Virus record (IMG/VR): IMGVR_UViG_3300001596_000054
Location: 1 to 28,625 of that record
DNA length: 28,625 nucleotides
Source: a virus
Strand: one strand, 5' to 3'
Part shown: positions 22,116-28,625 of the stretch, in pieces
Layout: each line of letters opens with the position of its first letter
Numbering within the stretch: position 1 is the first letter of the stretch
Notes under the pieces: generated by a model
Databases searched by the model: none
Seen by the model: the letters and a program-made list of their open reading frames with translations, nothing else
What the model was told of the DNA's origin: nothing
Made by a program: the position numbers and the translations under genes

Positions 22116-23185
22116 ACCCCGATCATCTCCGGATGCACTTCCTGCACGACTGCCCCTATATCGGCAAAACACTGGTAGAAATGTCCTGGGTCAGCACCGT
22201 AATACATCAAGGCGTTGGGGAACCGGGCAGGCCCATCGTTGCCGCCAAAGGTGAGACGCCCTTTAATCAAACAAATCGGTGGGTAGTGGGGCGCCTCCAG
22301 CAACTCAGACCACCAGCGCGTGTCGGAATAGGCAGGCACTAACAAGATCGCCTCTACGATACCGCCCAGCTCCATCTGTGTCAGGAAATGCCTCACCCAG
22401 CGCAGCATCGGTGTCTCCCGATCGGAGTAGGGAAAATTGCAGTAGATTTTGCCGAGCCAGCGCTGTTCTAACCCGTTGTGCCTTTGGGTGTAGTGTATCT
22501 GCGCTGGAATATTGGGATTGTTTTTGGTCTCGGCCTCGCTGCAGGGATCCAGGTTGATCGTACCCAGACACTCCACTACGCGCTCGACAATGTGCTGTGG
22601 GGTCAGATGGGTCTGGTGGGCGTTGGCATTGGCCAGCCCGCCCCGTGGCTGCATCGCCACCTGGGGGTACTTCTCCTGCAACACTTCCTTAATTCGTTCT
22701 GCAGTCAACCCCCGTTTCGGCGCATTGGCGGCACGGTTGGCTGCGGTCAAATAGACCTCGCACTGTTGATCGGGATCCAGGTTAACCAGGGGCAATAGAT
22801 GAGTGAGCGGCAACTGTTTAACGCTAAGACTCGGAATCCCTTGCCGCAACGCCCGCTCCACCTTGGCTGTTTTGACCAGTTTGTAGCAGTATTTTGTGTC
22901 CACACTAGCACCGACCAAATCGGGAAACTCAGTCTGCAAGCAGGCCGCAAAATTGTCGTACCCCAATGCCTTGTACCCCTGGCGCTCGTACAGCTGCAGT
23001 AGTTGCTCTCGCGCTGTGTCAAACCCATCGCGCACTATGTTGACGCACTCTCTGGCCTCGTCATTGGACATCGGTACGATGTCACCATGCCCGACGACTT
23101 GCACCTCCACTGCAGACGATTCTATCGGTAGGTTGGGTTCACCTACCGATTGTTCCGCAAATCCCCTTTTCGTCGTTCTCTTCAT
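22112..23185 (-). CDS. Phage DNA adenine-N6 methyltransferase (Dam-phage type) with extra N-terminal domain
   Basis: Residues 190-335 match the phage Dam family: LTPQHIVERVVECLG, INLDPCSE (211-217, D213-P-C), LEQRWLGKIYCNFPYS (239-254) and GRLTFGG (309-315), then a late LMYYG strand. The catalytic tetrad reads N250-F-P-Y253, not the usual NPPY/DPPY, an odd substitution at the second position. Residues 40-175 are a helical domain (YKALGYDNFAACLQTEF, YCYKLVKTAKVERALRQG, LTHLLPLVNLDPDQQCEVY) like ParB/DUF3102-type DNA-binding parts, probably guiding target choice. The start is supported by GAGG seven bases upstream. Methylation would protect phage DNA from restriction or regulate genes. Confidence 0.87.
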   Translation of the reverse strand: MKRTTKRGFAEQSVGEPNLPIESSAVEVQVVGHGDIVPMSNDEARECVNIVRDGFDTAREQLLQLYERQGYKALGYDNFAACLQTEFPDLVGASVDTKYCYKLVKTAKVERALRQGIPSLSVKQLPLTHLLPLVNLDPDQQCEVYLTAANRAANAPKRGLTAERIKEVLQEKYPQVAMQPRGGLANANAHQTHLTPQHIVERVVECLGTINLDPCSEAETKNNPNIPAQIHYTQRHNGLEQRWLGKIYCNFPYSDRETPMLRWVRHFLTQMELGGIVEAILLVPAYSDTRWWSELLEAPHYPPICLIKGRLTFGGNDGPARFPNALMYYGADPGHFYQCFADIGAVVQEVHPEMIGV

Positions 23186-23231
23186 CGTTCCTCTTTTCCT
23201 TGCTCAAAACGTTTTTCTGATTTTAGTCGTC

Positions 23232-24233
23232 TTACCCACGGGGCACAACCTCCTGTTGATCCGGATCCCAAACCAGGATCTGATTCCACTCACGCCCGCC
23301 TAGCACCCTGCCTGCCGATACCTTGCCAACGCGACGGAACCATTCCGGCCCGCCCTGACACCGATCCTGAACGTACCAGTGTCCTTTGTCTCTGCCCTGA
23401 AAGACGTAGCCATATTGGTCAATGCCGATCAGGTCTCTTGTGGGAAACACAGCATGCAACTCATGCCATTGCCAACAAGATCCCAGAGGTTCCCATGCCC
23501 CCCATTGTTTGAATAGGTATCGCACCTGATGCTCTAGACATTGGTCTCGCAGGGATTCCGCCCACAGGGGATGCATTGGACGCTGGGTTTCATCTCCCGA
23601 TTCGCCACCCACCATAACGAAATCCACGCGCGGGAAGCAGCGCCCCCCGTTGCCGCCGAACGACTGCAGTTCCAGTTCAATCCAGGATCGGGCTAACTCA
23701 ATCGGCCCGATCAGTGGCTCGATCGAGAGGCCGTGGCACATGGCCGGAATCTGCAGTAGTTCAGGGATCCGCTGGTTGGCAAAGATTTGATTTTCCACTG
23801 AGCAGCATGGCCAGATGTGGGGCGGCAACTCGTCTAATCCGCGCAGCTCTAACCACTGCGCTACAAGGCACCGCATCCTCACCACCCATTTAGTCAGCGG
23901 TAAAAATGTCATGCGACCCGCTGCTGCCATGGCGTCCAGGATTTCGAATACCCAAGTTTCTGGGACCCAGACACCAAATATGTCGGTCATGCTGGAAATA
24001 AAAATGCGACGGGGTTTCCGCTTCCGCGCCCAGCTGGCCAGCAGGTCTCGATCGAGTTCCAGTGGCGGAGCCACGCCGCCGTAGGGCCGTTTGTTGCCGC
24101 GCCACTGGTTCAGGGCCTCGGCATAGCAATGATCGCACCCTGGGGAGGAAGGGTGGCACCACCACCCCCCATCCTGTGGACGGATCGGGTTGGCGGTCTC
24201 GTCGGCCCATTCAATTGACGTTGTTGTCCCCAC
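23232..24233 (-). CDS. DUF5131 (phage Gp37/Gp68) protein, radical-SAM-like
   Basis: The 333-residue protein has the DUF5131 signature. TSIEWADETANP is at the start and a cysteine cluster WWCHPSSPGCDHCYAE (C-x6-C-x2-C) lies at about residues 24-39. FISSMTDIFGVWVP, SVENQ, SIEPLIGPIEL, VMVGGESG and LFKQWGAW follow. The Cys cluster and fold prediction suggest an iron-sulphur, radical-SAM-like enzyme, but its substrate is not established; a nucleic acid or nucleotide is plausible. The start is set at GTG 24233 with GGGAGGTGG upstream. A TTG at 24251 is less likely. It overlaps the previous gene by 23 bases and lies 46 bases before the methyltransferase. Confidence 0.87.
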   Translation of the reverse strand: MGTTTSIEWADETANPIRPQDGGWWCHPSSPGCDHCYAEALNQWRGNKRPYGGVAPPLELDRDLLASWARKRKPRRIFISSMTDIFGVWVPETWVFEILDAMAAAGRMTFLPLTKWVVRMRCLVAQWLELRGLDELPPHIWPCCSVENQIFANQRIPELLQIPAMCHGLSIEPLIGPIELARSWIELELQSFGGNGGRCFPRVDFVMVGGESGDETQRPMHPLWAESLRDQCLEHQVRYLFKQWGAWEPLGSCWQWHELHAVFPTRDLIGIDQYGYVFQGRDKGHWYVQDRCQGGPEWFRRVGKVSAGRVLGGREWNQILVWDPDQQEVVPRG

Positions 24234-24597
24234 TGTCCCACCTCCCAACAACCTCGAACTTCAGCTGGCCGTTTTCCCGCAATCGTGTCTCCAGTTTCCA
24301 GCCCCGCTCTGCTGCCAGCATCGTCACCTCGCTCAACGCGTTTACCAGGTCGCGATCGGTCTGGTTGATCTGGCAGCGCAGTTCTCGCAACCGGGCATTG
24401 CAGCGATTCACTCGCTCCTCAAATTCCATCAGCTCGGCCCCATCGCTACGACGGGAGATACAAACCTCTTGCCAGGGATGAGCCGCTTTGTATGTCCTGG
24501 CCAGGGCAACGGCATCAGGGAACGTACGCCGCCAAAAATGCGGCACGAATCCGTACTCACGTTTGATGCAGACAGCCCATTCTAATTCAGGTTTCAT
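24211..24597 (-). CDS. Hypothetical early protein
   Basis: I do not recognise this 128-residue protein. It is helical and charged: residues 5-45 include AVCIKREYGFVPHFWRRTFPDAVALARTYKAAHPWQEVCISRR, and residues 55-95 look like a coiled coil (FEERVNRCNARLRELRCQINQTDRDLVNAL). No membrane segment. It starts by ATGA overlap with the winged-helix gene and overlaps the DUF5131 gene by 23 bases at its end, so it belongs to the same early operon. Confidence 0.7.
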   Translation of the reverse strand: MKPELEWAVCIKREYGFVPHFWRRTFPDAVALARTYKAAHPWQEVCISRRSDGAELMEFEERVNRCNARLRELRCQINQTDRDLVNALSEVTMLAAERGWKLETRLRENGQLKFEVVGRWDSGDNNVN

Positions 24598-25157
24598 GGT
24601 CGTCTGTCCTCCGCCAAATCGGGATAATACTTCAACTGGTTCGCGTCGAATGCCCGCTGCCCCGCGACTATCGGCGCAGCGACTCCTGTATTGCGGATCA
24701 ACTGCCAGCGGTGATGAGAACCGGGCCGATGCTGGCGCTGCAATAACCTGAGATACCCGGCCCGCTCCAATACTCCAACATATCGTCGCAAGTTCTTAGG
24801 GTGAACCTCGGTAATTGTCTCCAGCTCCTGGATCGAGCAGCTCTGTGCGATTCGTAATGCGTTCCACACCTGTTGATGCGAGTCAGTCACAACCTGTTGG
24901 GTATTTGGATCCCGCAACCCCTGATAAGGATACGGTGGCCTCGGGCCGGTGTTTTTTACCAGGTAGTAAACCACCGACCGCGTTCCCTCCCCTGCTCGCA
25001 GGTACTCGTACTCGCACAGGAACGCACTATAACGATACGCCACCTTATAGGAACACCCGGCACGTTTTGCCAGCTGCGACAGCGTGAATGCAGACATGTC
25101 ACGCATTGCAGCCCACAACCGGGCCCGCTTGACGAAACAGTTATCAGGTCGGCTCAT
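24594..25157 (-). CDS. Double winged-helix DNA-binding protein
   Basis: The 187-residue protein has two winged-helix-like parts. The first (about residues 10-70) includes FTLSQLAKRAGCSYKVAYRYSAFLCEYEYLRAGE followed by a wing YYLVKN. The second (about 95-155) has VWNALRIAQSCSIQELETITEVHPKNLRRYVGVLERAGYLRLL with wing RWQLIRNTG. Mu-like phages often carry such a protein after the B gene; a regulatory or replication role is likely, not shown. It starts by ATGA overlap with the MuB-like gene. Confidence 0.8.
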   Translation of the reverse strand: MSRPDNCFVKRARLWAAMRDMSAFTLSQLAKRAGCSYKVAYRYSAFLCEYEYLRAGEGTRSVVYYLVKNTGPRPPYPYQGLRDPNTQQVVTDSHQQVWNALRIAQSCSIQELETITEVHPKNLRRYVGVLERAGYLRLLQRQHRPGSHHRWQLIRNTGVAAPIVAGQRAFDANQLKYYPDLAEDRRP

Positions 25158-25864
25158 GCAGCCCTCCCTAAAAACAGTTTACGGTTGCTGTCCTGCCACT
25201 GCGATAACGTCAGCTTCTGCAGCCGCTGGGCCCGAGCATAGCTCTCTAGACGCCCCAGCCCGACTACCATCTGGCCGATAGAGCCACCTGATTGCTTATG
25301 CAACAGTTGTAGCAGGTCGTCGCCGAGCTGCACCGCGCAACAGGTTTCAGCTAGTAGTGCTGTATCCTGCACATCGCAGGGAGCAAATTCCAGCCACTGG
25401 GAAATCCTCCTAGCCAACTGTTTGCGATGCACCAGTTTGGTTTCGATGCCCTCCATGCCGATCAAGATGACCGGGACATTGGCCAGATCGTGCAGGTCGC
25501 GCAGCCCCTCCAGCATCCGAGAGTCCTTCAACAGGTAGTCGGTTTCATCCACAAATAAGGGGCGCGGGTTTGACAACAGTTGTTCGACAGCCGCGTCCAT
25601 CATTTTCGCGGCGCTATGGAGCGGTGAGATCCCCAGTTCCTTCAACAGCGCCCGGTACATGGCGAACGGTGTCCAAACGCTGGTAGCGCGGACGTAAAGT
25701 CCATTCAACTGGTTCAACGACCAGGCAATGGTCGTCGTTTTGCCACTACCCGTAAACCCGTAGACCAGACCCATACCGGGCATGCCAGCATCCCGATGCA
25801 CCAGTTCGTGTAGGGTGCTGGCAAAATTTACGACATTTTTGACCTTGGCGAGCTGATTCTTCAC
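25154..25864 (-). CDS. MuB-like transposition target ATPase
   Basis: The 236-residue AAA+ protein has Walker A GFTGSGKTTT (36-45), Walker B RPLFVDETDYL (101-111, D106/E107), a sensor-like segment VPVILIGMEGIETKL (about 130-144) and a C-terminal helical lid. By analogy with MuB and related IstB/TniB/TnsC ATPases it binds target DNA, stimulates the transposase and gives target immunity. It is shorter than Mu B (about 312 residues) and lacks the N-terminal helix-turn-helix of that protein. The start is a GTG at 25864 with GAGGAG a few bases upstream, 14 bases after the previous gene. Confidence 0.9.
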   Translation of the reverse strand: MKNQLAKVKNVVNFASTLHELVHRDAGMPGMGLVYGFTGSGKTTTIAWSLNQLNGLYVRATSVWTPFAMYRALLKELGISPLHSAAKMMDAAVEQLLSNPRPLFVDETDYLLKDSRMLEGLRDLHDLANVPVILIGMEGIETKLVHRKQLARRISQWLEFAPCDVQDTALLAETCCAVQLGDDLLQLLHKQSGGSIGQMVVGLGRLESYARAQRLQKLTLSQWQDSNRKLFLGRAA

Positions 25865-25878
25865 GGCAACTCCTCATG

Positions 25879-26172
25879 CTAGATATCGTTTGGTAGCAGC
25901 CGATTCAACTGATCGAGCGCGGCCTTCAGATAGGCCCTGGCTGCTCCAACGTTGGGCAGTTCGGCCAACAAACAGGTTTCAGCACTGCTGGTATACGAAC
26001 GAGCCAGGTTCAGGCTCTCCAGTTCATCGACTGCGGCACAAATTTCCTCGGCGCGGGCGATGCGTTCAACATCATATCGCCGCGACTTAGTTGCAGTCGT
26101 CTTACCCAAAAGCCCTTCCAATTCTGCCAGGAACTCATCTGATTCCGGCACATTCGCGATATAGATGTTCAT
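25879..26172 (-). CDS. Hypothetical small protein between transposase and MuB-like genes
   Basis: I do not recognise this 97-residue protein. It is helical and acidic, with RYDVERIARAEEICAAVDELESLNLARSY and an amphipathic C-terminal helix AARAYLKAALDQLNRLL. No metal or nucleotide site is visible. It starts by ATGA overlap with the transposase stop and has GGGGAGG just upstream. Lying between the transposase and its ATPase, it might be a small partner of the transposition complex, but this is position only. Confidence 0.72.
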   Translation of the reverse strand: MNIYIANVPESDEFLAELEGLLGKTTATKSRRYDVERIARAEEICAAVDELESLNLARSYTSSAETCLLAELPNVGAARAYLKAALDQLNRLLPNDI

Positions 26173-28625
26173 ATGGCCTCCCCTTGATTGATGTGGTTTA
26201 AAAACTGTTGGCGCTCTGCTGTCGAATCGGCTAAAACGTTTAGCGCCCCGGCCCCGGCTGCTTGACGGACGTAATGGTCGGCCCAGGCCGCATCGTCTGG
26301 GCCAATCGCTTGCCCCGACTTCCAGGCCCGGTAAATGCGACTGATGCGATCGTTGGGTTCCTCAACCTGTTGCCGTGCATCGGCAGCGTCCATCTCATCC
26401 CGGATACGTCGCACCTCGGCCTCGCTGAGCTGCGGGGCCTGGACGGGTCGGCGCTGCAAGGCATTCAATGCAGCAGCAGCAGCATCCAGAGCCGGGGTCT
26501 GGTGGGCGATCGTTGGTTGCCGAAATGGGATCACTTTGCCTGCCTGTTCGGCCTGGGCCTCCAAAATTTCCTGACCAATGGATTCAGTTTTGGCGGCGCG
26601 GGCATAGCGCTTCATTTGTTTGCGCCCCTCGGATATCCGCTTCTGCTGACGCTTTTTGGCTCTACTAGCAACCTCCTGGCGGTTGATGCCTGTGCGTTCC
26701 GGGCATTCGGCAACGCAAATAAATTTACCGTCACCGTCAAAACAGTAGATGCGCCCCAGATCGCAGGGATCGTAACGGACGTGTACTCTCTGTTTGATAT
26801 AGCCGTCATCGCCATCTGCTGCCAGTTCAGGCGCAATATACCAGGCATTATCTATCCGTATACCGTTATCCTTTTGCACGGTACGGGTACCGCCTGCTGG
26901 AGCCTCGGCCAGCAGCATATCCAATAGCCGCTCGTTGCCAATGGTGCGCTGTTGCCACCCTGTCGCCTGAGTTAATACCTGGATAGGGGTCTGGCCGTTT
27001 AACCCACCATGGGGCCGACCCGAATAGGCTGCAATCCATTGATCGCAAAACGCTTGCAGGGCAGCGGCATCCATCGCCACCTCAACAACTTTCCCCCGAC
27101 TCATCATGCGATCGGCAAAACTACGACGGGACTCGATCGCTTTGCGATCCGCAACGTTGTGGCCGATAAATCCTGGCAACAGTTCTACCAGATCGTGACT
27201 AAACGTCTTGAAAAATCGTTCGATGTGCGGCTTTTTCCAGGGCTGAAAGGGGGGACAGAGTTCGTGTTTAATGCCCAGTCCGGCAAAACAACGAGTTAAA
27301 TGATCGCTCGTGTAATCTTTTCCATTATCGGTTTTGGCAGTTTCAGGGACGCCCCAATCTAGCAGGGCTTTGCGAGCCAGGGCAGCGATGGCGGTCGCTT
27401 TGCTGGTTTTGGACACCAGCAATTTTGCCCGTCGCGTATACACGTCAACGACGCCGATTAAGGCATAGCGGCCATCGGTTAACATCACGTCGGCAGGGGT
27501 GCTGTCAAATTCCCATCGCTGATTCGGGCGGATGATACCTTCACTGGCATCGCCAAACGCTGCCATATATTGACCCTTCCATTTATCCGGATCTGAGATC
27601 GCCATGTAGAGTTCAGCATTCTCTGCCTTCCAGGATTGGATCCAGCGGTTCAGATTCGCCTCGGTTGGCAGGTCTAAACCCTGCTGGTTAAAGCGGGTTT
27701 TCACGGCCTGATAAAGGCTGCGGCTGGTGATGTGGGGATGTTGTGCGATCGTCCCTAACACAAACTCCCGCACCTGGGGCAGGCGATCGATTTTGCTGCT
27801 GCGCGGTGCGTACGTTTTTCCAGCTAGGGCCGCAAGGTTGCCCTGCCTCAGTCGTGACCGTTGACGCGCCAGGTTGGTGCGACTCAGTCTGGGCAGTCGA
27901 GTCCGCACGGATTCGTCGATCTCGATCGTGCCTGCATTCCAGGCATCAGCAAATTTCAAATCTCGCTCGACAACTTTCTCGATGCCGTGGGCTGCACACC
28001 AGTTCTCCTGGGCGCGGAGGACGGCGATCCATGCGTCGATCAGGGCCTGAGTTGTTTCGTCCAGGAGCGAAGGTTGCTCAGTGGTACATGTACCACTGGG
28101 ATTTTCTACCTGATGAGGAAAGCCCGGAGCAGCACTACTACCATCGGTTACCCAATCAGAACCGACCTGCCCCGGACTAGAGCCAGCTTGCAATTCTATA
28201 TCAGACCCAGTCGCAAATTTGCGACTGAGTACGTCTGGATGAGGAGGAACGCCCGGAACATCAACGTCGGTGACTAGACAGGCGACTCGTTCCGGGCAAA
28301 CTTGCCCAGTGGAATATATTCCACTGGGATTCTGAGATTGATGAGAAAAACCCTGGATGTGGCTATTAAGGATCTGCGGTTCTCCAGGGCGATCGGGTTG
28401 CGCCTCTATATATATAGATGTGGGCGCGGCTTCTTCTATTTGATAATGCTGCCGCACGGACTCGCGCCATTCGGGGGGGAGGGCTGATAGGGGATATTCC
28501 ATGCCGCCGCCGCGCGCTTGGCGTTTGCGTCCGCCGCTCCAACCTTTGGAGCGTTTATGGACAGCTCGCTTCGTAACGCCAATTACCGTCGCAATCTCAA
28601 CCAGGGAGTAATACAAATCGTCCAT
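26169..28625 (-). CDS. MuA-like DDE transposase
   Basis: The 818-residue protein joins phage ends to target DNA. Residues 1-50 match the MuA N-terminal winged helix (SLVEIATVIGVTKRAVHKRSKGW, then GGMEYPLSALP). Residues 190-330 hold the end-binding helical part. The DDE core has D374 (WEFDSTPADV), D433 (TDNGKDY) and E469 (KPHIERFFKTF). The beta-barrel and basic helical tail follow (IYCFDGDGKFICVAECP, KKRQQKRISEGRKQMKRYARAAK). The C-terminal 90 residues would contact the MuB-like ATPase. The linker at about 85-190 has no Mu counterpart and is made of palindromic repeats. The ATG at the window edge fits the usual MuA start, though bases upstream are not visible. Confidence 0.95.
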   Translation of the reverse strand: MDDLYYSLVEIATVIGVTKRAVHKRSKGWSGGRKRQARGGGMEYPLSALPPEWRESVRQHYQIEEAAPTSIYIEAQPDRPGEPQILNSHIQGFSHQSQNPSGIYSTGQVCPERVACLVTDVDVPGVPPHPDVLSRKFATGSDIELQAGSSPGQVGSDWVTDGSSAAPGFPHQVENPSGTCTTEQPSLLDETTQALIDAWIAVLRAQENWCAAHGIEKVVERDLKFADAWNAGTIEIDESVRTRLPRLSRTNLARQRSRLRQGNLAALAGKTYAPRSSKIDRLPQVREFVLGTIAQHPHITSRSLYQAVKTRFNQQGLDLPTEANLNRWIQSWKAENAELYMAISDPDKWKGQYMAAFGDASEGIIRPNQRWEFDSTPADVMLTDGRYALIGVVDVYTRRAKLLVSKTSKATAIAALARKALLDWGVPETAKTDNGKDYTSDHLTRCFAGLGIKHELCPPFQPWKKPHIERFFKTFSHDLVELLPGFIGHNVADRKAIESRRSFADRMMSRGKVVEVAMDAAALQAFCDQWIAAYSGRPHGGLNGQTPIQVLTQATGWQQRTIGNERLLDMLLAEAPAGGTRTVQKDNGIRIDNAWYIAPELAADGDDGYIKQRVHVRYDPCDLGRIYCFDGDGKFICVAECPERTGINRQEVASRAKKRQQKRISEGRKQMKRYARAAKTESIGQEILEAQAEQAGKVIPFRQPTIAHQTPALDAAAAALNALQRRPVQAPQLSEAEVRRIRDEMDAADARQQVEEPNDRISRIYRAWKSGQAIGPDDAAWADHYVRQAAGAGALNVLADSTAERQQFLNHINQGEAI
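28079..28098. repeat. 20-bp perfect palindrome in the transposase linker (copy 3)
   Basis: CAGTGGTACA (28079-28088) is followed by its exact reverse complement. In frame it encodes PSGTCTTE (residues 176-183). On the coding strand it is preceded by CCGGGCTTTCCTCATCA, shared with the other copies. Confidence 0.95.
28208..28227. repeat. 20-bp perfect palindrome in the transposase linker (copy 2)
   Basis: CAGTCGCAAA (28208-28217) is followed by its exact reverse complement. Extending to 26 bp leaves one mismatched pair. In frame it encodes LSRKFATG (residues 133-140). It is preceded on the coding strand by CCGGGCGTTCCTCC. Confidence 0.95.
28251..28297. repeat. Inverted repeat between palindrome copies 1 and 2
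   Basis: GCCCGGAAC (28251-28259) and GTTCCGGGC (28289-28297) face each other across 29 bases. Both lie in the transposase linker between two of the perfect palindromes. Confidence 0.9.
28305..28328. repeat. 24-bp perfect palindrome in the transposase linker (copy 1)
   Basis: CCCAGTGGAATA (28305-28316) is followed by its exact reverse complement (28317-28328). In frame it encodes PSGIYSTG (residues 100-107). It shares outer CAGT/ACTG arms with copies 2 and 3, but the inner 12 bases differ and are still a perfect palindrome. Confidence 0.95.

Larger units (their letters stand above)
1..28625 (-). mobile_element. Mu-like transposable prophage, internal segment (both ends missing)
   Basis: The gene order is that of Mu-type transposable phages: MuA-like transposase, MuB-like ATPase, GemA, Mor-type activator, gp26/gp27/large terminase, DUF935 portal, gp30, gpG, I-type protease, capsid, gp36, gp37, then tail. 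All are on one strand and most are translationally coupled. The repressor end lies beyond 28625. The right attachment end lies below 1, so neither host junction nor 5-bp target duplication can be seen. No endolysin, tail sheath or Gam-like gene was recognised in this segment. Confidence 0.93.

Noticed and set aside
23186-23231. 46-base gap between the DUF5131 and methyltransferase genes as a promoter
   Set aside because: It holds a good ribosome-binding site but no convincing -10/-35 pair or repeat.
26262-26927. A 221-codon plus-strand ORF opposite the transposase
   Set aside because: It is antisense to the conserved transposase C-terminal region, with no family resemblance and no other plus-strand gene around it.
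28079-28328. Possible CRISPR array because of repeated palindromes
   Set aside because: Units are not identical, spacing is irregular, and the stretch is an open reading frame within the transposase.

Overview
The window is one continuous block of a Mu-like transposable prophage, or its free phage form. Every convincing gene lies on the minus strand, so the phage reads from position 28625 down to 1. A cyanobacterial host is likely. The hexamer CGATCG, which is the core of the cyanobacterial HIP1 repeat, is clearly over-represented. Several proteins (for example 402..677, 680..1831, 21217..21705) also have a cyanobacterial flavour. Genus is not resolvable from the sequence alone, and neither end of the element is present. 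The repressor/ner side would lie beyond 28625 and the right attachment end below 1.

Early region, 28625 to about 20835: MuA-type DDE transposase, a small protein, a compact MuB-type AAA+ ATPase, a double winged-helix protein, a small unknown, a DUF5131 (Gp37/Gp68) protein, a phage Dam-type adenine methyltransferase with an extra N-terminal domain, GemA (Mu gp16), a small unknown, and a Mor/C-type transcription activator. Most neighbours overlap by ATGA, GTGA or TGATG, so this is a translationally coupled operon.

Late region, about 20834 to 1. A lysis/packaging-side module comes first: a membrane-anchored coiled-coil protein, a gp26-like winged helix, gp27-like small terminase and large terminase. 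A tail-collar protein and a partner follow, inserted before the portal. The head module then holds portal, gp30/F head protein, gpG, I-type protease/scaffold, decoration protein and major capsid. Next come the connector genes (HhH protein, gp36, gp37) and a lambda-style flexible-tail module: tail tube, small protein, chaperones G and G-T made by a -1 frameshift, tape measure and distal tail proteins. A P-loop kinase is last. No tail sheath gene is seen, so the particle is predicted to be a siphovirus (B3/D3112-like) rather than a Mu-like myovirus.

The best second-look items are four. (1) A -1 frameshift at GGGAAAG (8395-8401) opens a hidden 135-codon reading frame. (2) A 23-bp element with one mismatch sits just upstream of both the first late gene and the protease gene, where Mu has its activator-dependent Plys and PI promoters. 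(3) Long perfect palindromes of 20-28 bp lie inside coding sequence; three share outer arms but carry different inner sequences that are still perfectly palindromic, all in the transposase linker. (4) A tandem repeat is read in two frames where two early genes overlap.

No stretch over 300 bases lacks a gene. The only sizeable gaps are 13433-13553 (putative promoter), 20782-20834 (putative promoter) and 23186-23231 (a ribosome-binding site, nothing else seen). No tRNA, rRNA, CRISPR array or insertion sequence was found.
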